Shown: positions 1 through 10,400, counted from the first letter of the stretch. The stretch: DNA of 64,000 nucleotides from Vibrio tarriae (GCF_002216685.1 NZ_CP022353.1:124001-188000); one strand, 5' to 3'. Program-made: numbers and translations. Notes: generated by a model from the letters alone, not told the origin.

Positions 1-509
1 AAACTGATGGCTACGCTGCAATCCAAGTCACTACTGGTACTAAGAAAGCTAACCGTGTTACTAAGCCAGAAGCTGGTCACTTCGCGAAAGCGGGTGTAGA
101 AGCTGGTCGTGGTCTTTGGGAATTCCGTTTGGAAAACGGTGAAGAGTTTGCAGTAGGTTCAGAACTGACTGTTGAACTGTTCAACGAAGTAAAAAAAGTA
201 GACGTTACTGGTACATCTAAGGGTAAAGGTTTCCAAGGTGCTGTTAAGCGCTGGAACTTCCGCACTCAAGATATGACTCACGGTAACTCATTGTCTCACC
301 GTGCTCCTGGTTCAATTGGCCAATGTCAAACTCCAGGTCGCGTGTTCAAAGGCAAAAAAATGGCAGGTCACATGGGTGCTGAGCGTGTAACGACTCAAAA
401 CCTAGAGATCGTACGTGTTGACGCTGAGCGCAATCTGCTTCTGATTAAAGGTGCAGTCCCAGGCGCAACTGGCGGTAACGTGATCGTCAAACCAGCTGTT
501 AAAGCGTAA
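1..509 (+). CDS. rplC: 50S ribosomal protein L3, 3' part
   Basis: Large-subunit protein L3, an early assembly protein that binds near the 3' end of 23S rRNA. The reading frame is open from base 3 and gives 168 residues ending in VIVKPAVKA. About 41 N-terminal residues of the usual 209 lie outside the window. The stretch [17 protein letters not shown] is the conserved L3 loop that reaches toward the peptidyl-transferase region. It is the first visible gene of the S10 operon, 16 nt before rplD. Family identity is clear from close similarity to the E. coli protein as I know it. Confidence 0.97.
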   Translation, partial: TDGYAAIQVTTGTKKANRVTKPEAGHFAKAGVEAGRGLWEFRLENGEEFAVGSELTVELFNEVKKVDVTGTSKGKGFQGAVKRWNFRTQDMTHGNSLSHRAPGSIGQCQTPGRVFKGKKMAGHMGAERVTTQNLEIVRVDAERNLLLIKGAVPGATGGNVIVKPAVKA

Positions 510-525
510 CGTCTAGGAGTAAGTA

Positions 526-1128
526 ATGGAATTGATGGTTAAAGGTGCTAACGCACTAACTGTTTCCGAAACTACTTTCGGACGTGAGTTCAACGAAGCT
601 CTTGTACACCAAGTAGTTGTTGCTTATGCAGCAGGTGCTCGTCAAGGTACTCGTGCTCAAAAGACACGTTCAGAAGTTTCTGGCGGTGGCGCTAAGCCAT
701 GGCGTCAAAAAGGTACTGGCCGTGCACGTGCTGGTACAATCCGTAGCCCAATCTGGCGTACAGGTGGTGTTACTTTTGCTGCGAAACCACAAGATCACAG
801 CCAAAAAGTAAACAAGAAAATGTACCGTGGTGCTATGAAGAGCATTCTGTCTGAGCTAGTTCGTCAAGAGCGTTTGATCGTTGTTGAAAACTTCTCAGTT
901 GAAGCTCCAAAGACCAAAGCTCTGGTAGCTAAGCTAAAAGAACTTGAGCTGAACGATGTTCTCATCGTTACTGGCGAAGTAGACGAAAATCTGTTCTTAG
1001 CTGCGCGTAACCTGTACAAAGTTGACGTGCGTGACGTAACTGGTATCGACCCAGTAAGCCTGATCGCATTTGACAAGGTTCTAATGACTGCTGCTGCAGT
1101 TAAGCAAGTTGAGGAGATGCTGGCATGA
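526..1128 (+). CDS. rplD: 50S ribosomal protein L4
   Basis: L4, 200 residues (E. coli 201). It is a 23S rRNA-binding protein lining the exit tunnel and, in enteric bacteria, the autogenous repressor of the S10 operon. The protein starts [19 protein letters not shown] and carries the conserved arginine/glycine-rich tunnel loop ([14 protein letters not shown], around residues 62-75). An AGGAG ribosome site sits just upstream. It overlaps rplW by 4 nt. The S10 leader where L4 would act lies outside the window. Confidence 0.98.
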   Translation: MELMVKGANALTVSETTFGREFNEALVHQVVVAYAAGARQGTRAQKTRSEVSGGGAKPWRQKGTGRARAGTIRSPIWRTGGVTFAAKPQDHSQKVNKKMYRGAMKSILSELVRQERLIVVENFSVEAPKTKALVAKLKELELNDVLIVTGEVDENLFLAARNLYKVDVRDVTGIDPVSLIAFDKVLMTAAAVKQVEEMLA

Positions 1129-1427
1129 TCCGTGAAGAGCGTCTACTAAAAGTTCTACGTGCTCCGCACATCTCTGAAAAAGCAACTATGTCTGCTGAGA
1201 AATCGAACACTATCGTTTTCAAAGTAGCAAAAGATGCCACTAAGAAAGAGATCAAAGCAGCTGTAGAAAAGCTATTTGAAGTTGAAGTTAAGTCTGTAAA
1301 TACCCTGATCATCAAGGGTAAGACCAAGCGTCAAGGTCTGCGCCAAGGCCGTCGTTCAGACGTGAAAAAAGCGTACGTGACTTTGAATGAAGGTCAAGAT
1401 CTTGACTTCGTTGGCGGCGCGGAATAA
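1125..1427 (+). CDS. rplW: 50S ribosomal protein L23
   Basis: L23, 100 residues, the standard length. It sits at the tunnel exit and is the docking site for trigger factor and the signal recognition particle. The start [20 protein letters not shown] and the rRNA-binding tail [20 protein letters not shown] are typical. The ATG lies inside the end of rplD (ATGA overlap), which suggests translational coupling. Confidence 0.98.
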   Translation: MIREERLLKVLRAPHISEKATMSAEKSNTIVFKVAKDATKKEIKAAVEKLFEVEVKSVNTLIIKGKTKRQGLRQGRRSDVKKAYVTLNEGQDLDFVGGAE

Positions 1428-1443
1428 CAGGAGTAGTTGAAAA

Positions 1444-2268
1444 ATGGCTATTGTTAAATGTAAGCCGACTTCGGCTGGTCGTCGTCACGTTGTTAAAGTT
1501 GTTAACGCTGACCTGCACAAGGGTAAGCCATACGCACCTCTTCTAGAGAAAAACTCTAAGAACGGTGGTCGTAACAACAACGGTCGTATCACAGTACGTC
1601 ACATCGGTGGTGGCCACAAGCAACACTACCGTTTGGTTGACTTCAAACGTACTAAAGACGGTATCCCAGCGAAAGTTGAGCGTCTAGAATACGATCCAAA
1701 CCGTAGCGCAAACATCGCTCTCGTTCTGTACGCAGACGGTGAGCGTCGTTACATCATTGCACCGAAAGGCCTGCGTGCTGGTGACGTTATCCAATCTGGC
1801 CCAGATGCGCCGATCAAAGCGGGTAACGCAATGCCGATGCGCAACATCCCAGTTGGTTCAACTATCCACAACGTTGAATTGACTCCAGGAAAAGGTGCAC
1901 AGCTGGCTCGTTCTGCTGGTGCGTACGCGCAACTAGTAGCTCGTGACGGTTCATATGTAACTATCCGTCTACGTTCTGGTGAAATGCGTAAAGTGCTGTC
2001 TGAAGGCCGTGCAACTATCGGTGAAGTAGGCAATGCTGAGCACATGCTGCGTGAACTAGGCAAAGCTGGTGCAGCGCGCTGGCGTGGTGTTCGTCCAACC
2101 GTTCGCGGTGTGGTAATGAACCCGGTTGATCACCCACACGGTGGTGGTGAAGGCCGTACTTCTGGTGGTCGTCACCCAGTATCTCCTTGGGGCGTTCCAA
2201 CCAAAGGCTACAAGACACGTAGTAACAAACGCACTGACAAGTACATCGTACGTCGTCGTAATAAGTAA
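1444..2268 (+). CDS. rplB: 50S ribosomal protein L2
   Basis: L2, 274 residues (E. coli 273). It binds 23S rRNA and is needed for subunit association and peptidyl-transferase activity. The C-terminal region has the invariant [18 protein letters not shown] block, including the histidine region implicated in peptidyl transfer (near residues 225-245). It lies 16 nt after rplW with a CAGGAG ribosome site. Confidence 0.98.
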   Translation: MAIVKCKPTSAGRRHVVKVVNADLHKGKPYAPLLEKNSKNGGRNNNGRITVRHIGGGHKQHYRLVDFKRTKDGIPAKVERLEYDPNRSANIALVLYADGERRYIIAPKGLRAGDVIQSGPDAPIKAGNAMPMRNIPVGSTIHNVELTPGKGAQLARSAGAYAQLVARDGSYVTIRLRSGEMRKVLSEGRATIGEVGNAEHMLRELGKAGAARWRGVRPTVRGVVMNPVDHPHGGGEGRTSGGRHPVSPWGVPTKGYKTRSNKRTDKYIVRRRNK

Positions 2269-2285
2269 TCTATTTAAGAGGATAA

Positions 2286-2567
<282 letters not shown>

Positions 2568-2577
2568 GGGGTAAATA

Positions 2578-2910
2578 ATGGAAGCTATCGCTAAACATAA
2601 CTTTGCTCGTATTTCTCCTCAGAAAGCTCGCTTAGTTGCAGACCAAATCCGCGGTAAATCTGTGGATCAAGCGCTAGAACTTCTGACTTTCAGCAACAAA
2701 AAAGCGGCTGAACTGGTTAAGAAAGTTCTGGAATCTGCAATCGCGAACGCAGAGCACAACGAAGGTGCAGACATCGACGATCTACGTGTCGCTAAAATCT
2801 TCGTAGATGAGGGCCCAGTCATGAAGCGTATTATGCCTCGTGCTAAAGGCCGTGCGGATCGTATCTTGAAGCGTTCAAGCCACATTACTGTGGTTGTCGC
2901 AGATCGCTAA
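2578..2910 (+). CDS. rplV: 50S ribosomal protein L22
   Basis: L22, 110 residues, full length. Its long beta-hairpin lines the exit tunnel opposite L4. The hairpin sequence ([18 protein letters not shown], around residues 80-97) is intact, with no deletion of the kind linked to macrolide resistance. It starts 10 nt after rpsS behind a GGGG-type ribosome site. Confidence 0.98.
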   Translation: MEAIAKHNFARISPQKARLVADQIRGKSVDQALELLTFSNKKAAELVKKVLESAIANAEHNEGADIDDLRVAKIFVDEGPVMKRIMPRAKGRADRILKRSSHITVVVADR

Positions 2911-2929
2911 GAGACTAGGAGAGTAAGCA

Positions 2930-3631
2930 ATGGGTCAGAAAGTACATCCAAATGGTATTCGTCTAGGCATCGTTAAGCCTTGGAATGCTACATGGTTTGC
3001 TAACACCAAAGATTTCGCTGACAACCTAGACGGCGACTTCAAGGTACGTCAATACCTGTCTAAGGAATTGGCAAACGCGTCTCTGTCACGCATCGTTATC
3101 GAGCGTCCTGCGAAAAGCATCCGTGTGACTATTCACACTGCTCGTCCAGGCGTTGTTATCGGTAAGAAAGGCGAAGACGTTGAAAAACTGCGTGCAGCAG
3201 TAGCAAAAATTGCTGGCGTACCAGCGCAAATCAACATCGCTGAAGTACGTAAGCCTGAGCTGGATGGTCAGCTTGTGGCTGATAGCATCGCGTCTCAACT
3301 AGAGCGTCGCGTAATGTTCCGTCGTGCTATGAAGCGCGCAGTACAAAACGCAATGCGCCTAGGCGCTAAAGGTATCAAAGTGGAAGTAAGCGGTCGTTTA
3401 GGCGGCGCTGAAATCGCTCGTTCAGAGTGGTACCGTGAAGGTCGCGTACCTCTACACACTCTGCGTGCTGACATTGATTACGCAACTTCTTCGGCTCACA
3501 CCACCTACGGTGTAATCGGCGTTAAAGTCTGGATCTTCAAAGGTGAGATCCTGGGCGGTATGCCAGCAGCAACTGAAGCTGCAGAGCCAAAGGCTGACAA
3601 GCCGAAGAAGCAGCGTAAAGGCCGTAAGTAA
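2930..3631 (+). CDS. rpsC: 30S ribosomal protein S3
   Basis: S3, 233 residues, full length. It is part of the mRNA entry channel and helicase region of the 30S subunit. A KH-type domain with [14 protein letters not shown] (around residues 50-63) is visible, followed by the S3 C-terminal domain and a lysine-rich tail. It is preceded by an AGGAG site and is 19 nt after rplV. Confidence 0.98.
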   Translation: MGQKVHPNGIRLGIVKPWNATWFANTKDFADNLDGDFKVRQYLSKELANASLSRIVIERPAKSIRVTIHTARPGVVIGKKGEDVEKLRAAVAKIAGVPAQINIAEVRKPELDGQLVADSIASQLERRVMFRRAMKRAVQNAMRLGAKGIKVEVSGRLGGAEIARSEWYREGRVPLHTLRADIDYATSSAHTTYGVIGVKVWIFKGEILGGMPAATEAAEPKADKPKKQRKGRK

Positions 3632-3642
3632 GGAGTCGACAG

Positions 3643-4053
3643 ATGCTACAACCTAAACGTACTAAGTTCCGTAAGGTTCAGACTGGTCGTAACCGTGGTC
3701 TCGCGAAAGGCACTGAAGTAAGCTTCGGCTCTTTTGGTCTTAAAGCTATTGGCCGTGGTCGTCTGACTGCTCGTCAAATCGAAGCAGCACGTCGTGCTAT
3801 GACGCGTCATATCAAGCGTCAAGGTAAAATCTGGATCCGTGTGTTCCCAGACAAACCAATCACTGAAAAACCACTAGAAGTTCGTCAAGGTAAGGGTAAA
3901 GGTAACGTTGAGTACTGGGTAGCCCTGATCCAACCTGGTAAGGTTATGTACGAAGTTGATGGTGTACCTGAAGAATTGGCACGTGAAGCGTTCCGCCTAG
4001 CGGCTCGCAAACTGCCATTCAAGACTACATTTGTAACTAAGCAGGTGATGTGA
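3643..4053 (+). CDS. rplP: 50S ribosomal protein L16
   Basis: L16, 136 residues, full length. It helps organise the A-site tRNA pocket of the 50S subunit. Start [19 protein letters not shown] is typical, and the RVFPDKPIT segment containing the arginine hydroxylated by YcfD in E. coli is conserved. Its stop overlaps the rpmC start (TGATG), so the two are likely coupled. Confidence 0.98.
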   Translation: MLQPKRTKFRKVQTGRNRGLAKGTEVSFGSFGLKAIGRGRLTARQIEAARRAMTRHIKRQGKIWIRVFPDKPITEKPLEVRQGKGKGNVEYWVALIQPGKVMYEVDGVPEELAREAFRLAARKLPFKTTFVTKQVM

Positions 4054-4244
4054 TGAAAGCACAAGATCTACGCGAAAAGAGCGTTGAAGAGCTGAACTCT
4101 GAGCTACTGAATTTGCTGAAAGAGCAGTTCAACTTGCGCATGCAAGCTGCAACTGGTCAACTACAGCAGACTCATACTCTGAAAGCTGTACGCCGTGATA
4201 TCGCACGTGTGAAAACTGTTTTGACTGAGAAGGCAGGCGCATAA
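4053..4244 (+). CDS. rpmC: 50S ribosomal protein L29
   Basis: L29, 63 residues from the ATG at 4053, the standard length. A GTG one codon upstream is possible, but the ATG gives the conserved start [16 protein letters not shown]29 is a small helical protein next to L23 at the tunnel exit. It overlaps rplP by one base and rpsQ by one base. Confidence 0.96.
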   Translation: MKAQDLREKSVEELNSELLNLLKEQFNLRMQAATGQLQQTHTLKAVRRDIARVKTVLTEKAGA

Positions 4245-4498
4245 TGAGCGACAAAATTCGTACTCAACTAGGTCGTGTTGTTAGCGACAAGATGGACAAG
4301 TCTATCGTTGTTGCTATCGAGCGCATGGTGAAGCACCCTATCTACGGTAAATTCGTTAAGCGCACGACTAAAGTACACGCACATGACGAAAACAACGAGT
4401 GTGGCATTGGCGACACCGTTGAAATTCGTGAATGTCGTCCATTGTCTAAGACTAAGTCTTGGACTCTGGTGAAAATTGTAGAAAAAGCGAAGATCTAA
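4244..4498 (+). CDS. rpsQ: 30S ribosomal protein S17
   Basis: S17, 84 residues, full length. It is a primary 16S rRNA-binding protein of OB-fold type. The block [20 protein letters not shown] is typical. It is the last gene of the S10 operon and is followed by a strong Rho-independent terminator. Confidence 0.98.
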   Translation: MSDKIRTQLGRVVSDKMDKSIVVAIERMVKHPIYGKFVKRTTKVHAHDENNECGIGDTVEIRECRPLSKTKSWTLVKIVEKAKI

Positions 4499-4522
4499 TC
4501 TCCACTTTTTCTCGCAAATCAG

Positions 4523-4557
4523 GCGGCTCCAATTATTTTTGGAGCCGCTTGTTTTTT
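4523..4557 (+). terminator. Terminator of the S10 operon
   Basis: An 8-bp perfect stem GCGGCTCC (4523-4530) / GGAGCCGC (4541-4548) with a 10-nt loop is followed by a T-rich tract up to 4557. It lies 24 nt after the rpsQ stop and separates the S10 and spc operons. Confidence 0.92.
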
Positions 4558-4589
4558 GACTACCCAATCAAAAAAAAGGGTGGTACAAT
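4556..4589 (+). promoter_or_regulatory. Candidate spc operon promoter (extended -10)
   Basis: TGGTACAAT at 4581-4589 is an extended -10 element (TGn plus TACAAT). The only TTGACT (4556-4561) is 22 nt upstream, too far for normal spacing, so recognition would rest on the extended -10 and the A-rich spacer. It is placed just after the S10 terminator and about 70 nt before rplN. Promoter activity is inferred. Confidence 0.6.
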
Positions 4590-4614
4590 TCGCGTCCCTT
4601 TAAAGAGGCAGCCC

Positions 4615-4639
4615 GACCCGAGATGGGTCTAGTTTTTTT
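4615..4639 (+). promoter_or_regulatory. Terminator-like hairpin in the spc leader
   Basis: GACCC (4615-4619) and GGGTC (4625-4629) form a 5-bp hairpin with a GAGAT loop, followed closely by seven T residues (4633-4639). This is the shape of a weak Rho-independent terminator or attenuator, placed between the candidate promoter and the rplN start at 4661. Function is inferred. Confidence 0.45.
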
Positions 4640-4648
4640 AATATTTAG

Positions 4649-5032
<384 letters not shown>

Positions 5033-5044
5033 GGAGCGGCAACA

Positions 5045-5362
5045 ATGGCAGCTAAAATCCGTCAAAATGACGAAGTAATCGTTCTTGCTGGGAAAGACAA
5101 AGGCAAGAAAGGTAAAGTAACTAAGGTTCTGGCAACTGGTAAAGTTATCGTTGAAGGTATCAATCTAGTTAAGAAACATCAGAAACCTGTTCCTGCAATG
5201 GGTGTCCAAGGTGGCATCGTTGAGCAAGAAGCAGCGATCGACGTTTCTAACATTGCGATTTTCAACGCAAAAACTGGTAAAGCAGACCGCATCGGTTTCC
5301 GTTTCGAAGATGGTAAGAAAGTTCGTTTCTTTAAATCTAACAACGAAATCGTTTCTAACTAA
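5045..5362 (+). CDS. rplX: 50S ribosomal protein L24
   Basis: L24, 105 residues, one longer than in E. coli. It is an assembly initiator that binds the 5' domain of 23S rRNA. The KOW motif ([18 protein letters not shown], residues 8-25) is clear. AAGGAG ribosome site; 12 nt after rplN. Confidence 0.98.
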
Positions 5363-5390
5363 TTAGAAGTAATTTGGAGTTCTACTATGG
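5353..5390 (+). promoter_or_regulatory. Possible S8 translational-repression region at rplE
   Basis: A hairpin TTCTAA-CTAA-TTAGAA (5353-5368) spans the rplX stop codon just upstream of the rplE ribosome site (TTTGGAG) and start. In E. coli the S8 repressor binds the spc mRNA at this junction. The position matches, but I cannot show the S8 recognition fold from the sequence. Confidence 0.35.
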
Positions 5391-5926
5391 CGAAACTGCA
5401 TGATTACTACAAGTCGTCTGTAGTCGCTGAGCTGACCAAACAGTTCAGTTACACAAGCGTCATGCAAGTCCCTAGAATTGAGAAAATCACCCTCAATATG
5501 GGCGTTGGTGAAGCAATCAACGATAAGAAACTACTTGAAAATGCAGCGTCTGATATGGCGATCATCTCTGGCCAAAAGCCACTGATCACTAAAGCGCGCA
5601 AATCTGTAGCTGGTTTCAAAATTCGTGAAGGCTACCCAATTGGTTGTAAAGTAACCTTGCGTGGCGAGCGCATGTGGGATTTCTTGGAGCGTTTGATTTC
5701 TATCGCTCTACCACGTGTACGTGACTTCCGCGGTGTTAACGGCAAGTCTTTTGACGGTCGCGGTAACTACAGCATGGGCGTTCGCGAGCAAATCATCTTT
5801 CCGGAAATCGACTACGATAAAGTCGATCGTGTACGCGGTCTTGATATCACTATCACGACTACCGCTGGTACCGATGAGGAAGGCCGTGCTCTGCTGGCTG
5901 CCTTTAACTTCCCATTCCGTAAGTAA
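5387..5926 (+). CDS. rplE: 50S ribosomal protein L5
   Basis: L5, 179 residues, full length. It binds 5S rRNA and contacts the P-site tRNA elbow. Start [16 protein letters not shown] and the conserved [14 protein letters not shown] segment are seen. It follows rplX by 24 nt, an interval with a small hairpin that may be the S8 control site. Confidence 0.98.
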   Translation: MAKLHDYYKSSVVAELTKQFSYTSVMQVPRIEKITLNMGVGEAINDKKLLENAASDMAIISGQKPLITKARKSVAGFKIREGYPIGCKVTLRGERMWDFLERLISIALPRVRDFRGVNGKSFDGRGNYSMGVREQIIFPEIDYDKVDRVRGLDITITTTAGTDEEGRALLAAFNFPFRK

Positions 5927-5943
5927 GGTGAAGGGTTACTGTT

Positions 5944-6249
5944 ATGGCTAAACAATCAATGAAAGCACGTGAAGAAAAACGTGCGAAGCTGGTAGCTCAG
6001 TTCGCTGAAAAGCGTGCAACTCTGAAAGCTATCATCAGCGATGTAAACGCATCTGAAGAAGATCGTTGGAACGCGGTTCTTAAACTGCAATCTCTTCCAC
6101 GTGATTCAAGTCGTTCTCGTCAGCGTAACCGTTGCAACCAAACTGGTCGCCCACACGGTTTCCTACGTAAGTTCGGTCTAAGCCGTATTAAAGTTCGTGA
6201 AGCTTGCATGAAAGGCGAGATTCCAGGACTTCGTAAGGCTAGCTGGTAA
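5944..6249 (+). CDS. rpsN: 30S ribosomal protein S14
   Basis: S14, 101 residues, the long form without the zinc-ribbon CxxC pairs, so zinc-independent. The conserved C-terminal region ([20 protein letters not shown]) is present. It belongs to the 30S head next to S3 and S10. It lies 17 nt after rplE. Confidence 0.98.
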   Translation: MAKQSMKAREEKRAKLVAQFAEKRATLKAIISDVNASEEDRWNAVLKLQSLPRDSSRSRQRNRCNQTGRPHGFLRKFGLSRIKVREACMKGEIPGLRKASW

Positions 6250-6278
6250 TTGCCACTTAATCATTTGGAGTAAAGTTT

Positions 6279-6671
6279 ATGAGCATGCAAGATCCGATTT
6301 CGGATATGCTGACCCGCATTCGTAACGGTCAGGCAGCAAACAAAGTTGCTGTAAAAATGCCTTCTTCAAAGCTGAAAGTTGCAATTGCTGCACTTCTGAA
6401 AGCAGAAGGTTATATCGCTGATTTCGCTGTTGAAGGCGAAGTGAAAGCAGAACTGGAAATCACTCTTAAGTATTTCCAAGCAAAACCAGTAATCGAGCAA
6501 ATCAAACGCGTATCTCGTCCAGGTCTTCGTGTTTACAAGAAGAAAGGTGAGCTGCCATCTGTAATGGGTGGTCTAGGCGTTGCTGTCGTTTCCACTTCCA
6601 AGGGTCTGATGTCAGATCGCGCTGCTCGCAAAGCAGGTCTTGGCGGTGAAATCATTTGCTACGTAGCATAA
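6279..6671 (+). CDS. rpsH: 30S ribosomal protein S8
   Basis: S8, 130 residues, full length, starting [18 protein letters not shown]. It is a primary 16S rRNA binder at helix 21 and, in enteric bacteria, the translational repressor of much of the spc operon. The C-terminal RNA-binding part ([20 protein letters not shown]) is intact. TTGGAG ribosome site; 29 nt after rpsN. Confidence 0.98.
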   Translation: MSMQDPISDMLTRIRNGQAANKVAVKMPSSKLKVAIAALLKAEGYIADFAVEGEVKAELEITLKYFQAKPVIEQIKRVSRPGLRVYKKKGELPSVMGGLGVAVVSTSKGLMSDRAARKAGLGGEIICYVA

Positions 6672-6685
6672 TTAAGGAGTAGAAC

Positions 6686-7219
6686 ATGTCTCGTGTTGCT
6701 AAAGCACCTGTCGCTATTCCAGCTGGCGTAGAGGTGAAACTGAACGGCCAAGAGATCACTATCAAAGGTGCTAAAGGCGAACTTTCTCGCGTTTTCCACA
6801 AAGGCGTAGTGATCGCACAAGAAGACAACCAACTGACTTTTGGCCCACGTGAAGGCGTAGCCAATGCATGGGCACAAGCAGGTACTGCACGTGCTCTAGT
6901 TAAGAACATGGTTGTTGGTGTTACTGAAGGCTTTACTAAGAAACTCGTTCTGAAGGGTGTTGGTTACCGTGCTGCTATGAAAGGCAACGCTGTTGGCCTG
7001 ACTCTGGGTTTCTCCCACCCTGTTGAGCATGAACTGCCAGAGGGTATTAAAGCTGAATGTCCAAGCCAAACTGAAATCGTACTGACTGGTTGTGACAAAC
7101 AACTTGTTGGTCAGGTTGCGGCTGACATTCGTTCTTACCGCGCGCCTGAGCCATACAAAGGCAAAGGTATTCGTTACGCAGATGAAAATGTGCGTAGTAA
7201 AGAAGCTAAGAAGAAGTAA
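6686..7219 (+). CDS. rplF: 50S ribosomal protein L6
   Basis: L6, 177 residues, full length, with two related alpha-beta domains. It lies near the factor-binding site of the 50S subunit. The C-terminal motif [21 protein letters not shown] is standard. AAGGAG ribosome site; 14 nt after rpsH. Confidence 0.98.
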   Translation: MSRVAKAPVAIPAGVEVKLNGQEITIKGAKGELSRVFHKGVVIAQEDNQLTFGPREGVANAWAQAGTARALVKNMVVGVTEGFTKKLVLKGVGYRAAMKGNAVGLTLGFSHPVEHELPEGIKAECPSQTEIVLTGCDKQLVGQVAADIRSYRAPEPYKGKGIRYADENVRSKEAKKK

Positions 7220-7228
7220 GGTAACACT

Positions 7229-7582
7229 ATGGATAAGAAAGCATCTCGCATCCGTCGTGCTACACGTGCACGTCGTAAGATTGCAGAACTGGGTGCAACT
7301 CGCCTAGTAGTACACCGTACTCCTCGTCACGTGTACGCACAAGTGATTGCAGCTAATGGCTCTGAGGTTATCGCCGCCGCTTCTACTGTAGAAAAAGCGA
7401 TCCGTGAGCAAGTGAAATACACCGGTAACATCGATGCAGCGAAAGCAGTGGGTAAAGCTGTTGCAGAGCGCGCACTTGAAAAAGGCGTAACTGTAGTTGC
7501 GTTTGATCGTTCTGGTTTCCAATACCACGGTCGAGTAGCAGCGCTAGCAGATTCTGCTCGCGAAGCTGGTCTGAAATTCTAA
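7229..7582 (+). CDS. rplR: 50S ribosomal protein L18
   Basis: L18, 117 residues, full length. It binds 5S rRNA together with L5 and L25. The basic N-terminus ([18 protein letters not shown]) and the [17 protein letters not shown] tail are typical. It starts 9 nt after rplF behind TAAGG. Confidence 0.98.
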   Translation: MDKKASRIRRATRARRKIAELGATRLVVHRTPRHVYAQVIAANGSEVIAAASTVEKAIREQVKYTGNIDAAKAVGKAVAERALEKGVTVVAFDRSGFQYHGRVAALADSAREAGLKF

Positions 7583-7596
7583 GGTAGGGTTGGAAG

Positions 7597-8100
7597 ATGG
7601 CTAAAGAACAACAAGTTCAAGCGAATGATTTGCAAGAAAAATTAATCGCAGTTAACCGTGTTTCTAAAACGGTTAAAGGTGGTCGAATCATGAGCTTTAC
7701 TGCACTGACTGTAGTTGGTGACGGTAACGGTCGTGTAGGTTTCGGTTACGGTAAAGCCCGTGAAGTACCTGCTGCGATCCAAAAAGCAATGGAAAAAGCA
7801 CGTCGTAGCATGGTTACGATCGCGCTGAACGAAGGAACTCTTCACCACCCAGTGAAAGGTCGCCATTCGGGCTCTAAAGTTTACATGCAGCCTGCTGCAG
7901 AAGGTACTGGTGTAATCGCAGGTGGTGCGATGCGTGCAGTACTTGAAGTTGCTGGTGTACACAACGTTTTGTCTAAAGCGTACGGTTCTACTAACCCAAT
8001 CAACATCGTTCGTGCAACGATTGATGCGCTAGTAGACGTTAAGTCACCAGAAATGGTTGCTGCTAAACGTGGTCTAACTGTTGAAGCGATTTCGGAGTAA
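7597..8100 (+). CDS. rpsE: 30S ribosomal protein S5
   Basis: S5, 167 residues, full length. It lines the mRNA entry channel and affects decoding accuracy. The double-stranded RNA-binding-type N-domain includes the loop [19 protein letters not shown] where spectinomycin-resistance changes occur in other species. The residues there look wild type. 14 nt after rplR. Confidence 0.98.
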   Translation: MAKEQQVQANDLQEKLIAVNRVSKTVKGGRIMSFTALTVVGDGNGRVGFGYGKAREVPAAIQKAMEKARRSMVTIALNEGTLHHPVKGRHSGSKVYMQPAAEGTGVIAGGAMRAVLEVAGVHNVLSKAYGSTNPINIVRATIDALVDVKSPEMVAAKRGLTVEAISE

Positions 8101-8106
8101 GAACAC

Positions 8107-8283
8107 ATGGCAACTATTAAAGTAACTCAAACTAAAAGCTCAATTGGTCGCCTGCCAAAGCACAAAGCTACACTGCGCGGTTTAGGTCTTCGTAAAATCA
8201 ACCACACAGTAGAACTTGAAGATACGCCATGTGTTCGTGGCATGATCAACAAGGTTTACTACATGGTTAAAGTTGAGGAGTAA
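8107..8283 (+). CDS. rpmD: 50S ribosomal protein L30
   Basis: A 58-residue gene starting [20 protein letters not shown] and ending YYMVKVEE, matching L30 in length and sequence. It is a small 23S-binding protein of the 50S subunit. It sits 6 nt after rpsE and 5 nt before rplO, the expected place in the spc operon. Confidence 0.97.
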
Positions 8284-8288
8284 TCATA

Positions 8289-8723
8289 ATGCTATTGAAT
8301 ACTCTATCACCGGCTGCGGGTTCTAAACATGCTCCAAAGCGTTTAGGTCGTGGTGTCGGTTCAGGCCTTGGTAAAACAGGTGGCCGTGGTCACAAAGGTC
8401 AAAAGTCACGTTCTGGCGGCAAAGTACGTCCAGGTTTTGAAGGCGGTCAAATGCCTCTGAAACAACGTCTACCAAAATTCGGCTTCACTTCTCGTAAGAG
8501 CTTTGTGTCTGCTGAAGTTCGTCTGTCTGAATTGGCGAAAGTAACCGGTGACGTAGTTGATCTTAATGCTCTGAAAGCCGCAAACCTCGTTACTAAAAAC
8601 ATCGAGTTTGCAAAAATCGTTCTTTCTGGCGAGATCAACAAAGCAGTGACTGTAAAAGGTCTGCGCGTGACTAAAGGCGCTAAAGCTGCAATCGAAGCTG
8701 CAGGCGGTAAAATCGAGGAATAA
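8289..8723 (+). CDS. rplO: 50S ribosomal protein L15
   Basis: L15, 144 residues, full length. It is a late-assembly 50S protein with a long glycine- and arginine-rich extended N-terminus ([20 protein letters not shown], around residues 19-38) threaded through 23S rRNA and a globular C-terminal half. 20 nt upstream of secY. Confidence 0.98.
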   Translation: MLLNTLSPAAGSKHAPKRLGRGVGSGLGKTGGRGHKGQKSRSGGKVRPGFEGGQMPLKQRLPKFGFTSRKSFVSAEVRLSELAKVTGDVVDLNALKAANLVTKNIEFAKIVLSGEINKAVTVKGLRVTKGAKAAIEAAGGKIEE

Positions 8724-8743
8724 TCTCGAGGATTGAGGTACAG

Positions 8744-10078
8744 ATGGCTAGAAAACCAGGACAAGATTTTCGTAGTGCTCAGAGCGGCTTAAGTGAACTG
8801 AAGTCGCGCTTATTCTTCGTAATTGGTGCACTTTTAGTATTCCGAGCCGGCTCTTTTGTGCCGATTCCTGGTATTGACGCTGCTGTACTTGCCGAATTGT
8901 TCGAACAGCAAAAAGGTACCATCGTAGAAATGTTTAACATGTTCTCCGGTGGTGCTCTTGAGCGTGCATCTATTTTAGCACTGGGCATCATGCCGTATAT
9001 TTCGGCGTCAATTGTTGTCCAGTTGCTAACAGTAGTTCATCCAGCGTTAGCGGAACTCAAGAAAGAGGGTGAAGCAGGCCGTCGTAAGATCAGCCAATAT
9101 ACGCGCTACGGCACGCTTGTACTTGCAACATTCCAAGCAATTGGTATTGCAACAGGCTTACCAAGCATGGTCAACAATCTGGTTGTTATCGACCAAACCA
9201 TGTTTACCCTGATTGCGACCGTGAGTTTAGTAACTGGTACCATGTTCCTAATGTGGTTAGGTGAACAAATTACAGAGCGTGGAATTGGAAACGGTATTTC
9301 GATACTGATTTTCGCAGGTATTGTTGCTGGGTTGCCTTCAGCAATCGGTCAAACAATCGAGCAAGCGCGTCAAGGTGAACTGCATGTACTTCTTCTGCTG
9401 TTAATCGCAGTGCTCGCTTTTGCTGTGATTTACTTCGTTGTTTTCATGGAGCGTGGTCAACGTCGCATCGTTGTTAACTACGCGAAGCGTCAACAAGGTC
9501 GTAAAGTGTTCGCAGCTCAAAGCACTCACTTGCCGTTGAAAATCAACATGGCTGGTGTGATTCCTGCGATTTTTGCGTCAAGCATTATCCTGTTCCCAGG
9601 AACATTGGCGCAGTGGTTTGGTCAGAACGGTGAAAGCAGCACATTCGGTTGGCTAACTGATGTGTCTTTAGCTTTGAGCCCAGGCCAGCCCCTGTATGTA
9701 ATGCTTTATGCAGCGGCGATTATCTTCTTCTGTTTCTTCTATACCGCGTTGGTGTTTAACCCGCGTGAAACGGCAGATAACTTGAAGAAGTCTGGTGCAT
9801 TCGTACCCGGTATCCGCCCAGGTGAACAGACAGCGAAATATATCGATAAAGTAATGACACGTTTAACCCTTGCTGGTGCACTGTATATTACTTTTATCTG
9901 TCTGATCCCTGAGTTCATGATGGTCGCGTGGAACGTACGTTTCTACTTTGGCGGCACATCACTACTGATTGTAGTTGTCGTGATCATGGACTTTATGGCA
10001 CAGGTACAGACCCATTTGATGTCTCATCAATATGAGTCTGTGTTGAAAAAAGCAAATCTGAAAGGCTACGGCCGTTAA
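8744..10078 (+). CDS. secY: Sec translocon channel subunit SecY
   Basis: SecY, 444 residues (E. coli 443), the pore of the SecYEG protein-conducting channel in the inner membrane. Ten hydrophobic membrane segments can be followed. The segment [13 protein letters not shown] (TM1 to plug region) and the cytoplasmic loop [22 protein letters not shown], which contacts SecA and the ribosome, are conserved. It is cotranscribed with the spc ribosomal genes, as in other gammaproteobacteria. Start ATG behind TGAGG. Confidence 0.98.
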
Positions 10079-10116
10079 TACGGCAGGCAGTTCAGATAGA
10101 TTTACGGAGTTTAGCA

Positions 10117-10230
10117 ATGAAAGTTCGTGCTTCCGTTAAAAAAATCTGCCGTAACTGTAAAGTTATCAAGCGTAACGGTGTCGTTCGCGTGATTTGCAGT
10201 GAGCCAAAGCACAAGCAGCGCCAAGGCTAA
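10117..10230 (+). CDS. rpmJ: 50S ribosomal protein L36, zinc-ribbon form
   Basis: A 37-residue protein, [20 protein letters not shown] and onward. Cysteines 11, 14 and 27 and histidine 32 form the C+ zinc-binding site. It is the last gene of the spc operon, 38 nt after secY, with an ACGGAG ribosome site. Vibrio species commonly carry a zinc-free L36 elsewhere under Zur control; that paralogue is not in this window. Confidence 0.96.
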
Positions 10231-10248
10231 TTAGCAGAAATTTTTTAC

Positions 10249-10277
10249 TTGAAAATTAAGGTAGTGTCGAGTATATT
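10249..10277 (+). promoter_or_regulatory. Alpha operon promoter
   Basis: TTGAAA (10249-10254) and TATATT (10272-10277) are separated by exactly 17 nt, a good sigma-70 promoter. It lies between rpmJ and rpsM and would start transcription near 10284, giving a leader of about 95 nt before the rpsM start. Confidence 0.75.
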
Positions 10278-10294
10278 CCTCGGCCTACCTTTTG
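10258..10294 (+). terminator. Possible spc operon terminator
   Basis: AAGGTAG (10258-10264) pairs with CTACCTT (10285-10291), with an inner CGAG (10268-10271) / CTCG (10279-10282) stem, followed by a short T tract. The stem overlaps the alpha promoter, so the two elements share the same DNA. Read-through from spc into alpha is likely partial. Confidence 0.45.
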
Positions 10295-10299
10295 CGTGC

Positions 10300-10400
10300 A
10301 AAAGAAGTAGTATACCGCAACGTATCCTCGACGGGCTTTGTTGCGGGTAATTCTTTGATGAAAGTACTAGGAGTGCATAGTGGCCCGTATAGCAGGCATT
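10300..10400 (+). promoter_or_regulatory. Alpha operon leader, S4-binding pseudoknot
   Basis: The leader matches the known S4 target of enteric alpha operons in layout. CCGCAAC (10315-10321) pairs with GTTGCGG (10340-10346). The loop sequence ACGGGC (10331-10336) can pair with GCCCGT (10383-10388) just inside rpsM, closing a pseudoknot over the GTG start. The block TAGGAGTGCATAGTGGCCCG is almost the same as in E. coli. S4 (rpsD, same operon) would repress translation here. Confidence 0.85.

Noticed and set aside
4556..4561. TTGACT as -35 of the spc promoter
   Set aside because: The spacing to TACAAT is 22 nt, too long for normal sigma-70 use; the extended -10 is the better explanation.
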